Of a stretch of DNA of 64,000 bases, positions 34,401-45,102 are shown piece after piece. Made by a program: the position numbers and the translations under genes. Location of the stretch: positions 1,984,001 to 2,048,000 of the forward strand of contig NZ_JACCFH010000001.1 of the NCBI RefSeq assembly GCF_013410775.1. Direction: 5' to 3'. The notes beneath the pieces were generated by a model that saw nothing but the letters and a program-made list of their open reading frames with translations, did not search any database and was not told the origin of the DNA. Numbering within the stretch: position 1 is the stretch's first letter; each line of letters begins with the position of its first letter. This DNA comes from Sphaerotilus montanus (GTDB lineage Bacteria; Pseudomonadota; Gammaproteobacteria; Burkholderiales; Burkholderiaceae_C).

Positions 34401-35582
34401 ATGACTGTCAAGACGCGCGCCGATGCCGTAGTTCCTGCCGCCCCCCGCCGCCGTGCGCCGCGCAAGTCTGTCGCGCTGGTGTCCACGCCGGTGGTGATGG
34501 CCGACAAGTCCGCGCCGATCACCGCCGCACGCATGGAGTCCTACGAGGTCAGCGCCGCGACCGAGGCCGCCCGCGAGGTGCAGGCGCTGGCGGTGACCGA
34601 CCTGCTGGCGCGCCATGCCCGTGGCGAGGGTGGCGATGAATGGCGGGCGCAGTTGCAGGCGCTGATCGATGGCGCCTCGCCCGACGATCTGGCCGTGCTG
34701 CGGCACACGCTGCTGAGCCGGGACCAGGGCGCTGCACCGGGCGTGAACCCGGATCTGGAGCTGTCGGCCGGCTGGCGCGAGGGCGCCTATCCCTACCGCC
34801 ACCTGCTCTCGCGCAAGAGCTACGAGAAGCAGAAGTACCGGCTGCAGGTGGAGTTGCTCAAGCTGCAGGCCTGGGTGAAGGAGACGGGCGCGCGCGTCAT
34901 CATCCTGTTCGAGGGCCGTGACGCCGCGGGCAAGGGCGGCACGATCAAGCGCTTCATGGAGCACCTCAACCCGCGCGGTGCCCGCGTCGTCGCGCTGGAA
35001 AAACCCAGCGAGGTCGAGAGCGGCCAGTGGTACTTCCAGCGCTACGTGCAGCACCTGCCCACGCGCGGCGAGATCGTGCTGTTCGACCGCAGCTGGTACA
35101 ACCGCGCCGGCGTCGAGCGGGTGATGGGTTTCTGCAGCGACGCGCAGTACGACCAGTTCATGCGCGAGGCGCCGGAGTTCGAGCGCAACCTGGTGCGCAG
35201 CGGCATCCACATCTTCAAGTTCTGGTTCTCGGTCAGCCGCGAGGAGCAGCGCCGCCGCTTCAAGGAGCGCCAGGGCCACCCGCTCAAGCAGTGGAAGCTC
35301 AGCCCGATCGACCTGGCCTCGCTCGACAAGTGGGACGACTACACCCGCGCGAAGGAGGGCATGTTCCTGCACACCGACACCTCGGATTGCCCGTGGATGG
35401 TGATCAAGTCGGACTGCAAGAAGCGCGCGCGGCTCAACGCGATGCGCTACGTGCTGCACCGGCTGCCCTACACGAAGAAGGACGTCACCGTCATCGGGCC
35501 GGCCGACCCGCTGGTCGTCGGGCGGCCGTCGCTGGTGTCGAGCGTGCTGGACGATCAGATCACCCCCTCCCAGGGCGGTTGA
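34401..35582 (+). CDS. ppk2: Polyphosphate kinase 2
   Basis: 393 residues from ATG 34401, with AGGAG five bases upstream deciding the start. The first ~120 residues are low-complexity and helical. The kinase core shows the P-loop VIILFEGRDAAGKGGTIKRF near residue 170, the lid region ALEKPSEVESGQWYFQRYVQ and the Walker B FDRSWYNRAGVERVMGF. PPK2 enzymes move phosphate between polyphosphate and nucleotides. The single kinase domain and the sequence suggest class I (ADP or GDP phosphorylation), by family resemblance only. Confidence 0.95.
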   Translation: MTVKTRADAVVPAAPRRRAPRKSVALVSTPVVMADKSAPITAARMESYEVSAATEAAREVQALAVTDLLARHARGEGGDEWRAQLQALIDGASPDDLAVLRHTLLSRDQGAAPGVNPDLELSAGWREGAYPYRHLLSRKSYEKQKYRLQVELLKLQAWVKETGARVIILFEGRDAAGKGGTIKRFMEHLNPRGARVVALEKPSEVESGQWYFQRYVQHLPTRGEIVLFDRSWYNRAGVERVMGFCSDAQYDQFMREAPEFERNLVRSGIHIFKFWFSVSREEQRRRFKERQGHPLKQWKLSPIDLASLDKWDDYTRAKEGMFLHTDTSDCPWMVIKSDCKKRARLNAMRYVLHRLPYTKKDVTVIGPADPLVVGRPSLVSSVLDDQITPSQGG

Positions 35583-35645
35583 CTGCCACGGTGTTGGCGC
35601 GCGGCAAGCGGGGGTTCCTACAATCTCCGTCAGGAGACAAGAACC

Positions 35646-38540
35646 ATGCACGACCCTGCCGCCGAGCTGCCGCCGGCCGAGATTCGCCGTCACTTCATCG
35701 TGGCCATCGGGGCGTCAGCCGGAGGGCTGGAGGCGCTGTCGTCGCTCATCGCCCACCTGCCGACCGACCTCAATGTCCCGTACGTGATCCTGCAGCACCT
35801 CTCGCCGACCTACCGCAGCATGCTGGCGCAGCTGCTCGGCCGCGAGACGGCGATGGCGGTGCGCGAGATCGAGGACGGCATGGTGCCCGAGCCCAACACG
35901 ATCTACACCACGCCGCCGAACCGCAACCTCGAGTTCCGGGATGACCGTTTCCTGCTGATCGCGCCGGCGCAGGAGGTGCTGCCCAAGCCGTCGGTCAACA
36001 CCTTCCTGTACTCGCTGGCCGAGACGCGTGGCGAGGGCGTGATCGGCGTGGTCCTGTCGGGCACGGGCTCGGACGGCGCCTCGGGGCTGCGCGCGGTCAA
36101 GGCCAGCGGCGGGCTGACGTTCGCGCAGGATCCGGCGACTGCCAAGTACTCCGGCATGCCGCAGGCCGCGATCGACACCGACTGCGTGGACTGGGTGCTG
36201 GCCCCGGCGGACATTGCCCGCGAGATTGCCGGCATCGTGCGCACCCACGGCCTGATCCAGCCCCCGCACCAGGGCCAGAACAGCCCCGCCACGCTCAAGA
36301 CGCTGCTGGCCAAGGTCCACCGCTACACCAAGGTCGATTTCTCGGGCTACAAGGAAACCACCGTCTGGCGCCGCATCCTGCGCCGCATGGCCGCCAACCG
36401 GGTGGCCTCGCTGGACGAGTACATCGCGCTGACCCGCAAGAACCCGGACGAACTCGGCCAGCTCTGCAAGGACATCCTGATCTCGGTGACCTCGTTCTTC
36501 CGCGACGGCGAGGCGTTCGTGGCGCTGCGCCGCGCGCTGGAGGAACGGCTGGCGACCAAGCGCATCGGCGACGAGGTGCGCATCTGGGTGCCGGGCTGCG
36601 CCACGGGCGAGGAGGTGTACTCGATCGCCATCCTGCTGTCGGAGCTGCTGGGAGCCGGGCGCCACGACTTCAAGATCCAGCTCTTCGCCACCGACATCGA
36701 CCAGGCGGCCATGAACATCGCCCGGCGCGGGCATTACTCCGAGGCCAGCCTGGCGGGGGTGGACCGGGGGCTGGTGGCGCGCTACTTCAAGCCGCACGGC
36801 GACACCTACGAGATCAGCAAGGAGCTGCGCGAGATGGTGGTCTTCGCGCGGCAGAACGTGGTGCAGGATCCGCCGTTCCTGCGCCTGGACCTGGTGTCCT
36901 GCCGCAACCTGCTGATCTACTTCCAGAACTCGCTGCAGGAGCGGGTGCTCGACATCTTCCATTACGCGCTGGCGCCGGCCGGGCTGCTGTTCCTGGGCAA
37001 GTCGGAGAGCACCTACCAGCGCGACAACCTGTTCGACACGGTGCACCGCGACCAGCGCATCTTCCGCCGCCGCGACGCGCCGGTCAGCAAGTCCACGGTC
37101 GTGTCGCTGATGATGGACGCCGCGCCGCCGCACCGCAGCGTGGTGCCGACCAAGCCGCGCACGCTGGAGGAGCGTTTCCTGTCGGCGGCGTCGTCGGCCT
37201 ATGTGCCGCCGAGCGTGCTGATCAACGCGCAGATGGAGCTGCTGCACGTCTTCGGCGACGTGAGCAATTATCTGGGGCTGCCGGTGGGGCGGGTCGATTT
37301 CAACCTGCTCAACCTCATCCGCAAGGACTTCCGCACCGAGGTGCAGACGCTGGTGCACCAGGCCCAGCACAAGCGCGCCGCCGTGTTTGGCCGCCAGCAT
37401 GACCACGACAAGTCGTCCGGCGCCTTCCGCATCGCGGTGCATCCGATTCCCGGGGTGGAGGTCGAGCCGATGCTGCTGATCGCGTTCGAGCCGGTGACGG
37501 TGCCGGATGCGGCCCGGTCCGACCACTTCGACCTGCTGCCCGGCCTGGTCACCAAGGATCTCGAAGACGAGCTGATTGCCACCCGGGAGCACCTGCAGAC
37601 GGTGATCGAGGAACTGGAGACCTCCAACGAGGAAACCCAGGCGCTCAACGAGGAGATGCAGGCCTCGAACGAGGAGTTGCAGGCCGCCAACGAGGAACTG
37701 CAGGCGGCCAACGAGGAGCTGCAGTCCACCAACGAGGAGCTGACCACCGTCAACGAGGAGCTGCAGATCAAGTCGGCCGAGCTGGGCGACGCCAACGCCG
37801 ACCTGGAGAGCATCCAGAGCAGCGTCGACTACGCCATCGTGGTCGCGGGCGAGCAGCAGCGCCTGCTGCGCTACAACGACACGGCGGCCCGGCTGTTCGG
37901 CCTGTCGCCGGCGCGGGTCGGCGACAGCCTGCGCGACGTGCTGGCCGGGCACCGGCTGAACGCGGTGCTGGCGTCCATCGACGAGGTGATCCGCACCCGC
38001 CGGCCGCTGGAGCGCCAGCTCACCGAGGGCGGCTGCCACTACCTGCTGCGCGCCTCGCCGCGCATGACCGCGCAGGGCGATGTGCGCGGCTGCGTGCTCA
38101 GCCTGCTCGACGAGACGCCGCTGTTCGAGGTCCAGCGCGAGCTGCGCGACAAGGAGCAGCGGCTGATGTCGATCATGACCTTCTCCACCACGCTCATCTC
38201 GGTGAAGGACACCTCGGGCCGCTACGAGTTCGTCAACCCGCGCTTCGAGCAGATGCTGCGCCGGATGACCGGGCTGGGCGCGGGCGACATCCTGGGCAAG
38301 ACCGACCAGCAGGTGTTTCCACCCGACATCGCCCGCACCTTCCGGGAGCGCGACCTGGACGTGCTGCGCTCAGGCGAGGCGTCCGAGAGCCGCGAGATGC
38401 TGCCCATCGGCGGGGAGTCGGTGCATTTCATCGCATTGCGGTTTCCGATGATGTCCGATGACGGCGTGATCACGGCGGTGTGTACCAAGCTGGTGGACAT
38501 CAGCCGGCTGGCGGGTGAGCTGGGCAGTGCCGGCCGCTGA
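35646..38540 (+). CDS. CheB-CheR-coiled-coil-PAS fusion protein
   Basis: 964 residues. CheB methylesterase at about 15-200 has the catalytic Ser ([15 protein letters not shown]), His ([14 protein letters not shown]) and Asp ([15 protein letters not shown]). CheR methyltransferase at about 220-490 contains [27 protein letters not shown] and [14 protein letters not shown] repeated coiled coil at about 640-715 (multiple N-E-E-L/M-Q units) leads to two PAS domains (for example [20 protein letters not shown] and [20 protein letters not shown]). There is no CheB receiver domain. Such fusions adjust receptor-like or kinase methylation outside classical chemotaxis. Its stop lies 26 bases inside the next gene. 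Confidence 0.95.
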   Translation: MHDPAAELPPAEIRRHFIVAIGASAGGLEALSSLIAHLPTDLNVPYVILQHLSPTYRSMLAQLLGRETAMAVREIEDGMVPEPNTIYTTPPNRNLEFRDDRFLLIAPAQEVLPKPSVNTFLYSLAETRGEGVIGVVLSGTGSDGASGLRAVKASGGLTFAQDPATAKYSGMPQAAIDTDCVDWVLAPADIAREIAGIVRTHGLIQPPHQGQNSPATLKTLLAKVHRYTKVDFSGYKETTVWRRILRRMAANRVASLDEYIALTRKNPDELGQLCKDILISVTSFFRDGEAFVALRRALEERLATKRIGDEVRIWVPGCATGEEVYSIAILLSELLGAGRHDFKIQLFATDIDQAAMNIARRGHYSEASLAGVDRGLVARYFKPHGDTYEISKELREMVVFARQNVVQDPPFLRLDLVSCRNLLIYFQNSLQERVLDIFHYALAPAGLLFLGKSESTYQRDNLFDTVHRDQRIFRRRDAPVSKSTVVSLMMDAAPPHRSVVPTKPRTLEERFLSAASSAYVPPSVLINAQMELLHVFGDVSNYLGLPVGRVDFNLLNLIRKDFRTEVQTLVHQAQHKRAAVFGRQHDHDKSSGAFRIAVHPIPGVEVEPMLLIAFEPVTVPDAARSDHFDLLPGLVTKDLEDELIATREHLQTVIEELETSNEETQALNEEMQASNEELQAANEELQAANEELQSTNEELTTVNEELQIKSAELGDANADLESIQSSVDYAIVVAGEQQRLLRYNDTAARLFGLSPARVGDSLRDVLAGHRLNAVLASIDEVIRTRRPLERQLTEGGCHYLLRASPRMTAQGDVRGCVLSLLDETPLFEVQRELRDKEQRLMSIMTFSTTLISVKDTSGRYEFVNPRFEQMLRRMTGLGAGDILGKTDQQVFPPDIARTFRERDLDVLRSGEASESREMLPIGGESVHFIALRFPMMSDDGVITAVCTKLVDISRLAGELGSAGR

Positions 38541-40482
38541 ATCCGCCCGGGTGGGGGCGCTGCTGGCGATCTCGCGGGATGTGGTGCTGGTCGTGCGGCA
38601 CGCTGACCACGCCATCCTCGGCGCCAGCCCGGTGGCCGAGCGGGTCTACGGGTTGACGGTCGAGGTGCTGCGCACGATGCGCTACGACGACCTGGTGACC
38701 GACCGGTCTGCGGTGGACGAGATCTTCGCGCGCCACCGCGAGCACGTGCCGCTGCGCTACCACCGCCGTGCCGACGGAAGCCGCTTCCCGGTGGAGATGA
38801 CCATCCACTGGCTGGAGGGCGACGGCGCCGGCCATGGCGACAGCGACGGCGAGCAGGGCTACTTCCGCATCTGCGATCTCACCGGGGTGGAGCTGGAGGA
38901 GCGCCGGTTGCAGGCGGCCAAGGACAGCTACCAGGCGATCTTCCACGCGGCGCCGTTTCCCATCCTGCTGCTGGACCGGCGCGGCATGGTCGCCGCGGCC
39001 AATGACGCCGCGCTGGCGCTGTACCGCGGCTCGGAGGCGACGCTGGTCGGTCGGCCGGTGGCGCGGCTGCTGCAGGACGAGCGGATGGCCCGCCGCTATT
39101 TCCGCTCGGCCCGCTGGCAGGTGTCGGGCCAGTGGCACCGCCGCTGCGATGGCGAGCTGTTCCTGGCCGACGTGTTCGTCTCGATCGTGCGCCTGCCGGG
39201 CGAGGCGCAGGCGGTGATGGTCGTGCGCGACGTCACCGAGGAGCGGGCGCTGCTGGACCGCGTGCAGGCCAGCGAAGCACGCTGGCGCTTCGCCCTCGAA
39301 GGCCACGGCGACGCGCTGTGGGAGTGGGATCTGGCGCGCGGCAGCTTCCACGTCTCGCGCCAGCTCAGCGAGCAGATTGGCACCTTTCCCCCCGCCCCGC
39401 CCGATGCGGGCACCACCTACTGGAGCGCGCTCGTCCACCCCGGCGACCGGGGTCGGCTGGACCGCGACCTGCTCGCCCACATCAAGGGCGAGACGGCGCT
39501 GGTGGACACGGAGGTGCGCCTGCGCCTGCGCGGGGACACCGACCGCTGGTTCTGGCTGCGCGGCCGGGTCATGGAGCGCAACGAGTCGGGGCGCGCGCTG
39601 CGGCTGCTGGGCAGCGTGCGCGATGTCCAGCAGCAGAAGCAGCAGGCCGAGGAACTCGCCCACTGGCGCGAGCAGGTGCAGCACACCGCGCGGGTCACCA
39701 GCATGGGCGAGATGGCCGCCGCGCTGGCCCATGAGCTGAACCAGCCGCTGACGTCGATCCGCAATTTCAGCGCGGCGGCACTGCGCCGGCTGGACCATGA
39801 AGGACTGCGCGACCTGGCCGAGCTGCGGCGGGCGGTGCAGCTGATCGCCGACGAGGCGATGCGGGCCGGGCGGATCATGCAGCACATCCACAACTTCATC
39901 CGCAAGGGCCAGTTGCGCACCGAAGCGGTGTCGATCAACGAGCTGATCACCGGTTTCCAGCGCCTGGCCGACATCCAGGCCCGCCGTGCCGAGGCGGTGA
40001 TCGACCTTGACCTGACGGTGGGTCTGCCGCTGGTGCAGGTGGATCGGGTGCTGGTGGAGCAGCTCCTGCTGAACCTGGTGCGCAACGGGCTCGACGCCAT
40101 GCCCCCCGCGCCGCACCGCACCAGCGACCGGCCCCGGCGCATCGAGATCAGCACCGCGGTGGACGCCGCCGGGCAGGTGCAAGTCAGCGTGCGCGACAGC
40201 GGCATCGGTCTGCCGGCGCATCTGGTCGCGGACCTTTACACCCCGTTCGTGTCCACCAAGCCGGATGGGCTGGGCATGGGGCTGGCCATCTGCCGCTCGA
40301 TCGTCGAGTCGCACCACGGCCGGCTCTGGGCCGAGGCCAACCCGGCGGGTGGTGCGGTCTTTCATTTCACCTTGCCCGTGGCGGTACCGACCGCGGCACC
40401 CCAGGAAACGGCCCATGCCCCCACCCTCGCGCTCCCCGTCGCCCCCGCTCCCGCCAAAGCCCCACGTGTGCGTCGTCGATGA
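38515..40482 (+). CDS. PAS-domain sensor histidine kinase
   Basis: 655 residues from GTG 38515 (a second GTG at 38527 is equally possible). Two or three PAS domains fill the first ~400 residues (RHADHAILGASPVAERVYGL, FHAAPFPILLLDRRGMVAAA, ALEGHGDALWEWDLARG). The kinase has the H-box AAALAHELNQPLTSIRNFSA, the N-box LLNLVRNGLDAMP, and ATP motifs VRDSGIGLPAHL and KPDGLGMGLAICRSIVES. This is the FixL/DctB type. No transmembrane segment is evident, so it is cytoplasmic. It overlaps the CheB-CheR fusion upstream by 26 bases and the response regulator downstream by 68, so all three form one pathway. Confidence 0.93.
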   Translation: MSWAVPAAESARVGALLAISRDVVLVVRHADHAILGASPVAERVYGLTVEVLRTMRYDDLVTDRSAVDEIFARHREHVPLRYHRRADGSRFPVEMTIHWLEGDGAGHGDSDGEQGYFRICDLTGVELEERRLQAAKDSYQAIFHAAPFPILLLDRRGMVAAANDAALALYRGSEATLVGRPVARLLQDERMARRYFRSARWQVSGQWHRRCDGELFLADVFVSIVRLPGEAQAVMVVRDVTEERALLDRVQASEARWRFALEGHGDALWEWDLARGSFHVSRQLSEQIGTFPPAPPDAGTTYWSALVHPGDRGRLDRDLLAHIKGETALVDTEVRLRLRGDTDRWFWLRGRVMERNESGRALRLLGSVRDVQQQKQQAEELAHWREQVQHTARVTSMGEMAAALAHELNQPLTSIRNFSAAALRRLDHEGLRDLAELRRAVQLIADEAMRAGRIMQHIHNFIRKGQLRTEAVSINELITGFQRLADIQARRAEAVIDLDLTVGLPLVQVDRVLVEQLLLNLVRNGLDAMPPAPHRTSDRPRRIEISTAVDAAGQVQVSVRDSGIGLPAHLVADLYTPFVSTKPDGLGMGLAICRSIVESHHGRLWAEANPAGGAVFHFTLPVAVPTAAPQETAHAPTLALPVAPAPAKAPRVRRR

Positions 40483-41083
40483 CGACGCGATGGTGCGCAC
40501 CTCGCTGCAGATGCTGCTGGAGGTGCTCGGCATGCGGGTCAGCACCTATGCGGATGCCGCGGCCTTCCTGGCCGACCCGTCGGCGCTGGGCTGCGACGTG
40601 CTGCTGCTCGATGTGCGGATGCCGGGCATGAGCGGCCTGCAACTGCAGGCACAGCTCAACGAGCGCCACGCCGACGTGCCCATCCTGTTCATCTCCGGGC
40701 ATGGCGACATCCCGATGGCGGTGCGGGCCATGCGGGCCGGTGCGCTCGACTTCCTGCAGAAACCGTTCAACGAGCAGGTGCTGATCGACTGGATCCAGAC
40801 CGCCATCCAGCGGCGCGAGTCCGCCCGCGACCGGGCCGACGGGGCGGACGAGGTGCGGCGCCGGCTGGCCTCGCTGACGCCGCGCGAGCGGGAGGTGCTC
40901 GACGCGGTCATGGAGGGCAAGGCCAACAAGGTCATCGCCGTCGACTTCGGGGTCTCGCTCAAGACCGTCGAGCAGCACCGCAGCCGCATGATGAGCAAGC
41001 TCGGTGTCCGCAAGGTCGCCGACATCTTTCGCCTGCTCCAGGGGGCGGATCCGCCGGATGCGGGGGGCGCGTTGCTGGGTTAA
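40415..41083 (+). CDS. FixJ-type response regulator
   Basis: 222 residues from ATG 40415 (CAGGAAAC upstream), within the kinase gene. Receiver domain with acidic pocket CVVDDDAMVRTSL, phosphorylation Asp in LLLDVRMPGMSGLQ, Thr/Ser position FISGHGDIPM and Lys in FLQKPFNEQ. The LuxR-type helix-turn-helix reads LTPREREVLDAVMEGKANKV, then VSLKTVEQHRSRMMSKLGVR. It should be phosphorylated by the adjacent kinase and activate transcription. An 18-base palindrome overlaps its stop codon. Confidence 0.94.
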   Translation: MPPPSRSPSPPLPPKPHVCVVDDDAMVRTSLQMLLEVLGMRVSTYADAAAFLADPSALGCDVLLLDVRMPGMSGLQLQAQLNERHADVPILFISGHGDIPMAVRAMRAGALDFLQKPFNEQVLIDWIQTAIQRRESARDRADGADEVRRRLASLTPREREVLDAVMEGKANKVIAVDFGVSLKTVEQHRSRMMSKLGVRKVADIFRLLQGADPPDAGGALLG

Positions 41084-41090
41084 CCCAGCA
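41073..41090 (+). terminator. Palindromic hairpin at the end of the regulator gene
   Basis: TGCTGGG-TTAA-CCCAGCA, a perfect 18-base palindrome that includes the TAA stop. It could fold into a seven-pair hairpin, but no T-run follows, so termination is uncertain. Confidence 0.35.
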
Positions 41091-41189
41091 CTGGACACGG
41101 GCAGCACGGATTGCTCCTGGACCGGCACGAATTCACAATCTCTCCAAAGCTGTCAACCGTGAAAAATCCCGAAGGTTGCGAGGAGACAA

Positions 41190-41525
41190 ATGTGGTCGAG
41201 AGGGCAAGGGCATGTGCGGCATGTGCCCGACGCCCTCTCTTCCTTGCGCCTGCTCGGCGGAGCCTGGCAGCAAGGGCTGGAGGCCACCATGGAACAACAC
41301 ACGCAGCTGCACTCGATCCTGGTGAACGGTCACCGGGACATGGTGCGCGTCACCCGGCAGCAGGGCGACAGCCTGGGCATGGCCGTCGAGCGTGTCCTGG
41401 CGCAATGGCAGGGCTATCCGTCCGTGGTGGTGGCGTCCGTGCTGCGGACCACGGCATGGTCCTGGATGGCGGCATCGGAGGAAAAGACACCTTCTCCGCC
41501 GGGTCATCTGCGCCGTCGCCGCTGA
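41190..41525 (+). CDS. Small hypothetical protein upstream of ahcY
   Basis: 111 residues with an excellent Shine-Dalgarno (GAGGAGAC) before ATG 41190, the best evidence that the gene is real. The protein is mostly helical by composition (SLRLLGGAWQQGLEATMEQH, GDSLGMAVERVLAQWQG) with a basic C-terminus HLRRRR; it faintly recalls phasin-like amphipathic proteins. No family assigned. It ends just before the promoter and riboswitch of ahcY. Confidence 0.55.
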   Translation: MWSRGQGHVRHVPDALSSLRLLGGAWQQGLEATMEQHTQLHSILVNGHRDMVRVTRQQGDSLGMAVERVLAQWQGYPSVVVASVLRTTAWSWMAASEEKTPSPPGHLRRRR

Positions 41526-41537
41526 CGGTGGCACCGC

Positions 41538-41543
41538 TATAAT
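41538..41543 (+). promoter_or_regulatory. -10 box of the ahcY leader promoter
   Basis: A perfect TATAAT placed so that transcription would start about base 41550, exactly at the beginning of the SAH riboswitch. The -35 region is poor. Strong coupling of position with the RNA element supports it. Confidence 0.65.
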
Positions 41544-41550
41544 CAACGGC

Positions 41551-41636
41551 TTCCGAGGAGCGCTGCGAGACGCCATCGGCCGGGTTGTCGCCCGGTTGCC
41601 GTCCCAGGCTCGGATCCTGTTTCCAACCGCGCTCAC
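41551..41636 (+). ncRNA. S-adenosylhomocysteine (SAH) riboswitch
   Basis: All parts of the known motif are visible. P1 strands TCCGAG (41552-41557) and CTCGGA (41609-41614) pair perfectly. The conserved GAGCGCTGC follows P1. A P2-type hairpin CCGGG/CCCGG lies at 41580-41595. GAGCGC (41558-41563) is complementary to GCGCTC (41629-41634), forming the pseudoknot. The AGGCTCGG block is also conserved. SAH-bound RNA turns on expression, so high SAH induces ahcY, tlyA and metF. About 108 bases separate it from the ahcY start. Confidence 0.92.
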
Positions 41637-41743
41637 CCTGCCGCTGATGTCGGCACGGTGTCCGGGCGCGGTGACTCTCTCCCTCCCCAGTGATGCAGTG
41701 CGTGCTTCGGCGGCGGTGTCTTCCAGCCGAACCGGAGCAACGC

Positions 41744-43186
<1,443 letters not shown>

Positions 43187-43229
43187 TTCACCCCGGCCCC
43201 CACGGGGGCCACCTAGAAAGACACACGAC

Positions 43230-44051
43230 ATGCGCATCGATCAGTTGATCGTCCAACGGGGCATGGTCCCGACCCGCTCCGCCGCCCAGCGGCTGATCGA
43301 ACGCAAGGCCGTGCGCTGGCTCGGCCCCAAGGGCTGGCTGGTGCCGACCAAGTCCGGCGAGGACGTGCCCGACGACGCCCGGGTCGAGATCACCGACGAC
43401 GCGGAGCTGCGCTTCGTGTCGCGCGGCGGCCTCAAGCTCGAAGGCGCTGTTGCCCGCTGCGGCTTCAGCGTGGCGGGGCGCACCTGCCTCGATGTCGGCC
43501 AGAGCACCGGCGGCTTCACCGACCTGCTGCTGCAGCAAGGCGCGACGAAGGTGGTCGGCCTGGACGTGGGCCGCGACCAGCTCGCCGCCAAGCTGCGCGA
43601 CGATCCGCGCGTCGTCAGCTACGAGGGCATCAACGCCCGCGACGTGAGCGAGTCGGCCTTCGCGCAGGAGTGGGCCGCGGCCAGCTTCGACGTGGTGGTC
43701 GCCGACGTGTCCTTCATCTCGCTGACGCACGTGCTGCCGACGCTGTTCGCCTACATGGCCCCGGACGCCGACTTGCTGGTGCTGGTGAAGCCGCAGTTCG
43801 AGCTGCAGCCCGAGCACATCGGCAAGGGCGGCATCGTGCGCGACAAGTCGCTGTTCACGGACGTCGAGACCCGCGTGCGCCAGTGCTGCCGCGACGCGGG
43901 GATGAAGGTCCACGCCTACTTCCAGAGCCCGATCACCGGTGGCAACGGCAACACCGAATTTTTCCTGTGGGCGCGCCACCTCGACCTGGAGTCCGGCGAC
44001 AAGCCGATCGCCAAGCCCACGCCCAAGAAGCCTGTCCGAGACGACACCTGA
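43230..44051 (+). CDS. tlyA: TlyA family rRNA methyltransferase (hemolysin A-like)
   Basis: 273 residues. An N-terminal S4 RNA-binding domain (MRIDQLIVQRGMVPTRSAAQ, RLIERKAVRW) is joined to an FtsJ-like SAM-binding domain (CLDVGQSTGGFTDLLLQQGA, then VGLDVGRDQL, VVVADVSFISLTHVLP, LVLVKPQFELQPEHIGKGGI). TlyA enzymes 2'-O-methylate rRNA; the hemolysin label is historical. A Lys/Pro-rich tail follows. It lies 43 bases after ahcY and before metF, a common Burkholderiales order, and would consume SAM and release the SAH that AhcY removes. Confidence 0.93.
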   Translation: MRIDQLIVQRGMVPTRSAAQRLIERKAVRWLGPKGWLVPTKSGEDVPDDARVEITDDAELRFVSRGGLKLEGAVARCGFSVAGRTCLDVGQSTGGFTDLLLQQGATKVVGLDVGRDQLAAKLRDDPRVVSYEGINARDVSESAFAQEWAAASFDVVVADVSFISLTHVLPTLFAYMAPDADLLVLVKPQFELQPEHIGKGGIVRDKSLFTDVETRVRQCCRDAGMKVHAYFQSPITGGNGNTEFFLWARHLDLESGDKPIAKPTPKKPVRDDT

Positions 44052-44087
44052 GCAGCTCCGCCTGCGCAGACCACGACTGAACCTGCC

Positions 44088-44927
44088 ATGACGCCAACCG
44101 CCTCCCTTCCGCTGAGCCTGGAGTTCTTCCCGCCCAAGACGCCCGAGGGCGTGACCAAGCTGGCTGCCGTGCGCCAGGCGCTGTATGCGCTGCAGCCGCA
44201 GTTCTGCTCCGTCACCTACGGTGCGGGCGGCTCGACCCAGGACGGCACGCTGCAGACCGTGCAGGCCCTCCTCGACGAGGGGCAGGACGGTGCCTCGCAC
44301 TTCACCTGCGTCGGCGCGACCCGCGAGTCGGTGCGCGAGCGGCTGGCGCAGTTCCGGGCGATGGGGATGCGCCGCATCGTCGCGCTGCGCGGCGACCTGC
44401 CCAGCGGCTTCGGCCCGATGGGCGAGTTCCGCCACGCCAGCGACCTCGTGGCCTTCATCCGCGCCGAGACGGGCGACCACTTCCACATCGAGGTGGCCGC
44501 CTATCCCGAGATGCACCCGCAGGCCCGCTCGCCCCAGGCCGACCTGCAGGCCTTCGAGGCCAAGGTGAAGGCCGGCGCCAGCTCGGCGATCACGCAGTTC
44601 TTCTACAACGCCGACGCGTACTGGCGTTTCATGGACGAAGTGCGCCGGCTTGGTCTGGACATCCCGGTCGTGCCGGGGATCATGCCGATCACCAATTCCA
44701 GCGGCATCCTGCGCTTCGCCGACGGCTGCGGCGCCGAGATCCCGCGCTGGGTGCGGCTGCGGCTGCAGAGCTTCGGCGACGACACGGCCAGCATCAAGGC
44801 CTTCGGGCTGGACGTCGTGACCGACCTGTGCGAGCGGCTGCGCGCGCAAGGGGTGCCGTCGCTGCACTTCTACACGATGAACACCAGCGCCACGGTGCTG
44901 GAACTGGCGCGCCGGCTGGGGCTGTGA
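44088..44927 (+). CDS. metF: Methylenetetrahydrofolate reductase
   Basis: 279 residues. Begins LSLEFFPPKTPEGVTKL (catalytic Glu in E-F-F-P-P-K). FAD and folate contacts include VTYGAGGSTQDGTLQTV, IVALRGDLPSG, VAAYPEMHPQA, SSAITQFFYNADAYWRFMDE and VVPGIMPITNSSGILRFADG. It reduces methylene-THF to methyl-THF, the methyl source for remaking methionine from the homocysteine released by AhcY. Last gene of the presumed riboswitch-led operon. Confidence 0.97.
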   Translation: MTPTASLPLSLEFFPPKTPEGVTKLAAVRQALYALQPQFCSVTYGAGGSTQDGTLQTVQALLDEGQDGASHFTCVGATRESVRERLAQFRAMGMRRIVALRGDLPSGFGPMGEFRHASDLVAFIRAETGDHFHIEVAAYPEMHPQARSPQADLQAFEAKVKAGASSAITQFFYNADAYWRFMDEVRRLGLDIPVVPGIMPITNSSGILRFADGCGAEIPRWVRLRLQSFGDDTASIKAFGLDVVTDLCERLRAQGVPSLHFYTMNTSATVLELARRLGL

Positions 44928-44983
44928 CACGCCGCGGGTGATGCGGCGGCGCCACACTGGCCGCCTCCGGACGCGCCGGCACG

Positions 44984-44997
44984 CTGATCTGCGTCAA
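44984..44997. promoter_or_regulatory. FNR/Anr-type site upstream of ompW
   Basis: CTGAT-CTGC-GTCAA matches TTGAT-N4-ATCAA at eight of ten positions and lies 106 bases before the ompW start, just after metF. OmpW genes are often oxygen-regulated by FNR in proteobacteria (family knowledge), which makes the site credible. Confidence 0.55.
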
Positions 44998-45102
44998 AGG
45001 CGTGGAGCGGCCCGCCGCCCGGGCTGTCGCTGGTTGAGCCGACGCAACCTGACGGGGGTGGGGTGCCCGTCCAATGAGGGCACTGTTCAACAGGAGTCCC
45101 TC

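Noticed and set aside
35715-38039. A 774-codon open frame on the minus strand
   Set aside because: Antisense of the CheB-CheR fusion, whose motifs are unmistakable. Composition (His, Gln, Leu, Arg, Val) is that of a high-GC shadow.
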